This document shows positions 6,341 through 7,890 of a DNA stretch of 7,890 bases, one piece after another (position 1 is the stretch's first letter; each line of letters starts with the position of its first letter). The notes under the pieces are model-generated. The model made no database searches. It was not told where the DNA came from and worked only from the letters and a program-made list of their open reading frames with translations. The stretch comes from Proteobacteria bacterium UBA2996 (lineage in GTDB: Bacteria > Pseudomonadota > Gammaproteobacteria > Arenicellales > UBA868). Made by a program: the position numbers and the translations under genes. The stretch is from assembly GCA_002346525.1 (NCBI GenBank), contig DDZY01000083.1:20086-27975 (forward strand), given 5' to 3'.

Positions 6341-7251
6341 CTGACGCCATGACCGCAGGCAAGCAGACGGCATTCGTTGGAGTTCGCGGCACGATTCGTT
6401 GCCGCGAGCCCATGGCAAACCATACCAGCTGGAAGGTGGGCGGTCCCGCCCGGTACTTCTTCGAGCCCCACGATCGCGAGGACCTCAGTGCATTTCTCAA
6501 GGGGCTGGATGCAGCCGTGCCGGTGCTGTGGTTGGGTTTGGGGAGTAACCTGCTGGTCCGGGATGGTGGTTTTGATGGTGCGGTTATTGCTGCGCATCGT
6601 GGCCTTCGGGAGATCAGGGACCTGGGAGAGGGACGGTTCGCAGTTCAAGCGGGCGTGTCGTGTGCGCGGTTCTCAAGATTTGCCGCCAAGCACGGGTGGT
6701 CTGGCGCTGAATTTCTGGCCGGCGTTCCTGGGACGATGGGTGGTGCGCTTGCCATGAACGCCGGCGCATTCGGCTCTGAAACCTGGAACCTGGTCGAAGA
6801 AGTCGAACTGGTGAATCGCGCAGGAAGCTTTGAAAAGCGCCCGGCAGAGTCTTTTGCCGTCTCATATCGGCAGGTCGAAATTCCGCCGGCGCATTGGTTT
6901 ACAACAGGCGTGTTCCGGCTGCAGCAGGGAACGGGCCATGAAGGCACCAGCATTCGGTCGTTACTGGACAAGCGATCCGAGAGCCAGCCCGTTCGACAGT
7001 CAAGTGCCGGGTCTGTCTTCAGGAACCCGCCCAACGACTACGCCGCGCGCCTGATCGAAACAGCAGGCCTGAAAGGTCTGCGTTTTGGAGGCGCACTGGT
7101 ATCCATGCAGCATGCCAACTTCATCGTCAATGATCAGCAGGCTTGCGCAAAAGATATCGAGATGTTGATCGAAAAAGTACAAAAGACGGTAGCAGATCAC
7201 ACCGGCGTATGCCTTGAGCCGGAAGTGCGATTTGTAGGAGAGCATCCATGA
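6337..7251 (+). CDS. murB: MurB, UDP-N-acetylenolpyruvoylglucosamine reductase (type II)
   Basis: MurB is a cytoplasmic FAD enzyme. It reduces the enolpyruvyl product of MurA with NADPH to UDP-MurNAc, the substrate of MurC. The protein has 304 residues. The FAD-binding part shows NHTSWKVGGPA (28-38), GLGSNLLVRDGGF (67-79) and EFLAGVPGTMGGALAMNAGAFG (125-146, key residues G129, P131, G132, G135, G136, N141). Arg178 in SYR, Ser226 in SAGSVFRNPP (the proton-donating Ser of the family) and the Glu residues of LEPEVRFVG (293-301) form the catalytic set. The length and the short stretch after SYR point to type II MurB, lacking the extra substrate-side loop of the 342-residue type I E. coli enzyme. 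E. coli keeps murB outside the dcw cluster; here it is coupled to murC by GTGA and to ftsQ by ATGA. Confidence 0.97.
   Translation: MTDAMTAGKQTAFVGVRGTIRCREPMANHTSWKVGGPARYFFEPHDREDLSAFLKGLDAAVPVLWLGLGSNLLVRDGGFDGAVIAAHRGLREIRDLGEGRFAVQAGVSCARFSRFAAKHGWSGAEFLAGVPGTMGGALAMNAGAFGSETWNLVEEVELVNRAGSFEKRPAESFAVSYRQVEIPPAHWFTTGVFRLQQGTGHEGTSIRSLLDKRSESQPVRQSSAGSVFRNPPNDYAARLIETAGLKGLRFGGALVSMQHANFIVNDQQACAKDIEMLIEKVQKTVADHTGVCLEPEVRFVGEHP
7236..7251 (+). promoter_or_regulatory. Strong ribosome binding site and ATG of ftsQ overlapping the murB stop (ATGA)
   Basis: AGGAG at 7236-7240 lies 7 nt before ATG 7248-7250, which shares ATGA with the murB stop. It is one of the clearest Shine-Dalgarno sequences in the window, and it shows that ftsQ directly follows murB, with no room for another gene. 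Confidence 0.85.
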
Positions 7252-7890
7252 GCGCTGACACGATCGACCTGCCTGACATCAGGCCTGTTTCCAGTACGCA
7301 GGCGGCTCCTGAGGCAGCGGGTACCGAGTCGGATGGGCAGAGACGTTGGCAAGTCATTGCCACTTTGGTGCTATTGCTGATCAGCGCCCTTATTGCCGAT
7401 CAGGTTATCCGATCAGGCTACTTCACTATTGAGAAAGTGACGGTGTCCAACGGGCTTACGCATGTGGATCGGGGTATCGTCGAACGAACTGCCTGGCGCG
7501 GTATCCATGGCAACTATCTGACCGTGGACTTGAGCAAAATAGAGGAGTCTCTCGAAACGTTGCCCGGTATTTATCAGGCGATGGTGCGTCGTGTTTGGCC
7601 GAATGCGCTGGAACTCCATCTGGTGGAAACCCAGGCTATGGCCCGTTTCCAGACTCTGCAGAATCCGAACGGGACATTGACGGACAGTTATATCAACCTC
7701 GCACCCACCCAAACCCTACGGGCATCACCTGTGCTGAGAGGGCCCAAAACGCAGCGTCAGACGCTGGTCGATACCTTCTTTTCCATCATGCCTTTGTTGC
7801 AGGAGGCCGGCCTCCAGCCTTTGGACCTGTCTGTCAGTAAGGCAGGCCGCTGGACACTGGAAGTGCGTTCAGAGGGTCTCCTTGCGCAGG
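7248..7890 (+). CDS. ftsQ: FtsQ, divisome membrane protein, N-terminal 214 residues (3' truncated by window)
   Basis: FtsQ is a bitopic inner-membrane protein that recruits FtsL and FtsB and helps control septal synthesis by FtsW-FtsI. The frame runs off the window end, with 214 codons plus one base visible. Residues 1-35 form a polar cytoplasmic tail, and 36-53 a single membrane segment (VIATLVLLLISALIA and after). The POTRA domain follows at about 58-128, starting YFTIEKVTV and ending with VRRVWPNALELHLVE (113-127), the most recognisable FtsQ motif. The start of the beta domain follows, including PVLRGP (161-166), equivalent to the L-x-GP turn. Family positions that differ: the usual LPW reads LPG (105-107) and ARW reads ARF (132-134). 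The C-terminal part that binds FtsB is beyond the window. Identification rests on these motifs, the topology, and position after the mur genes. Confidence 0.93.
   Translation, partial: MSADTIDLPDIRPVSSTQAAPEAAGTESDGQRRWQVIATLVLLLISALIADQVIRSGYFTIEKVTVSNGLTHVDRGIVERTAWRGIHGNYLTVDLSKIEESLETLPGIYQAMVRRVWPNALELHLVETQAMARFQTLQNPNGTLTDSYINLAPTQTLRASPVLRGPKTQRQTLVDTFFSIMPLLQEAGLQPLDLSVSKAGRWTLEVRSEGLLAQ

Noticed and set aside
7595..7840. Open frame of 81 codons on the + strand inside ftsQ.
   Set aside because: It is a shifted reading of ftsQ with no start signal or domain. The FtsQ frame has the POTRA motif here.
1..7890. Hidden novel system, mobile element, tRNA or CRISPR array.
   Set aside because: All but 7 bases are coding for eight recognisable dcw genes. 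No direct-repeat arrays, inverted terminal repeats or cloverleaf-like segments were seen.

Overview
This window is an uninterrupted stretch of a division and cell wall (dcw) cluster. All genes lie on the + strand, in the order murF (3' end) - mraY - murD - ftsW - murG - murC - murB - ftsQ (5' part). Every base belongs to a coding region except 7 nt between mraY and murD. Six of the seven gene junctions overlap by 4 to 8 nt. This is the layout of one polycistronic, translationally coupled operon. I see no RNA gene, mobile element, CRISPR array, terminator or attachment site.

The organism is most likely a Gram-negative proteobacterium, probably a gammaproteobacterium. Reasons: the proteobacterial dcw order; a MraY of 360 residues whose N-terminus aligns without gaps to that of E. 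coli; and an FtsQ with a short cytoplasmic tail, one membrane segment and a POTRA domain. E. coli has no murB in this cluster, but many deeper-branching gammaproteobacteria and the alphaproteobacteria place it after murC. The MurB here is the short, type II form. GC content is moderate, roughly 57% by eye. I cannot name a genus.

Region by region: 1-266 is the C-terminal end of MurF, which completes UDP-MurNAc-pentapeptide. 260-1342 is MraY, which transfers phospho-MurNAc-pentapeptide to undecaprenyl phosphate (lipid I). 1350-2723 is MurD, the D-Glu ligase. 2720-3871 is FtsW, the septal SEDS glycosyltransferase. 3868-4941 is MurG, which makes lipid II. 4934-6340 is MurC, the L-Ala ligase. 6337-7251 is MurB, which makes UDP-MurNAc. 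7248 to the end is FtsQ, a divisome scaffold protein. Together these cover most of the cytoplasmic precursor pathway, both lipid-linked steps, the septal polymerase and part of its regulatory complex.

The region is mostly ordinary core genome and I found no undescribed system. Points worth a second look: no ddl gene between murB and ftsQ, which are fused by an ATGA overlap; an FtsW whose otherwise very conserved segments around the catalytic Asp and in a late membrane segment are altered; small departures from signature motifs in MraY, MurG and FtsQ; and a marked excess of GATC, CGATCG and GGTACC palindromes across the window.
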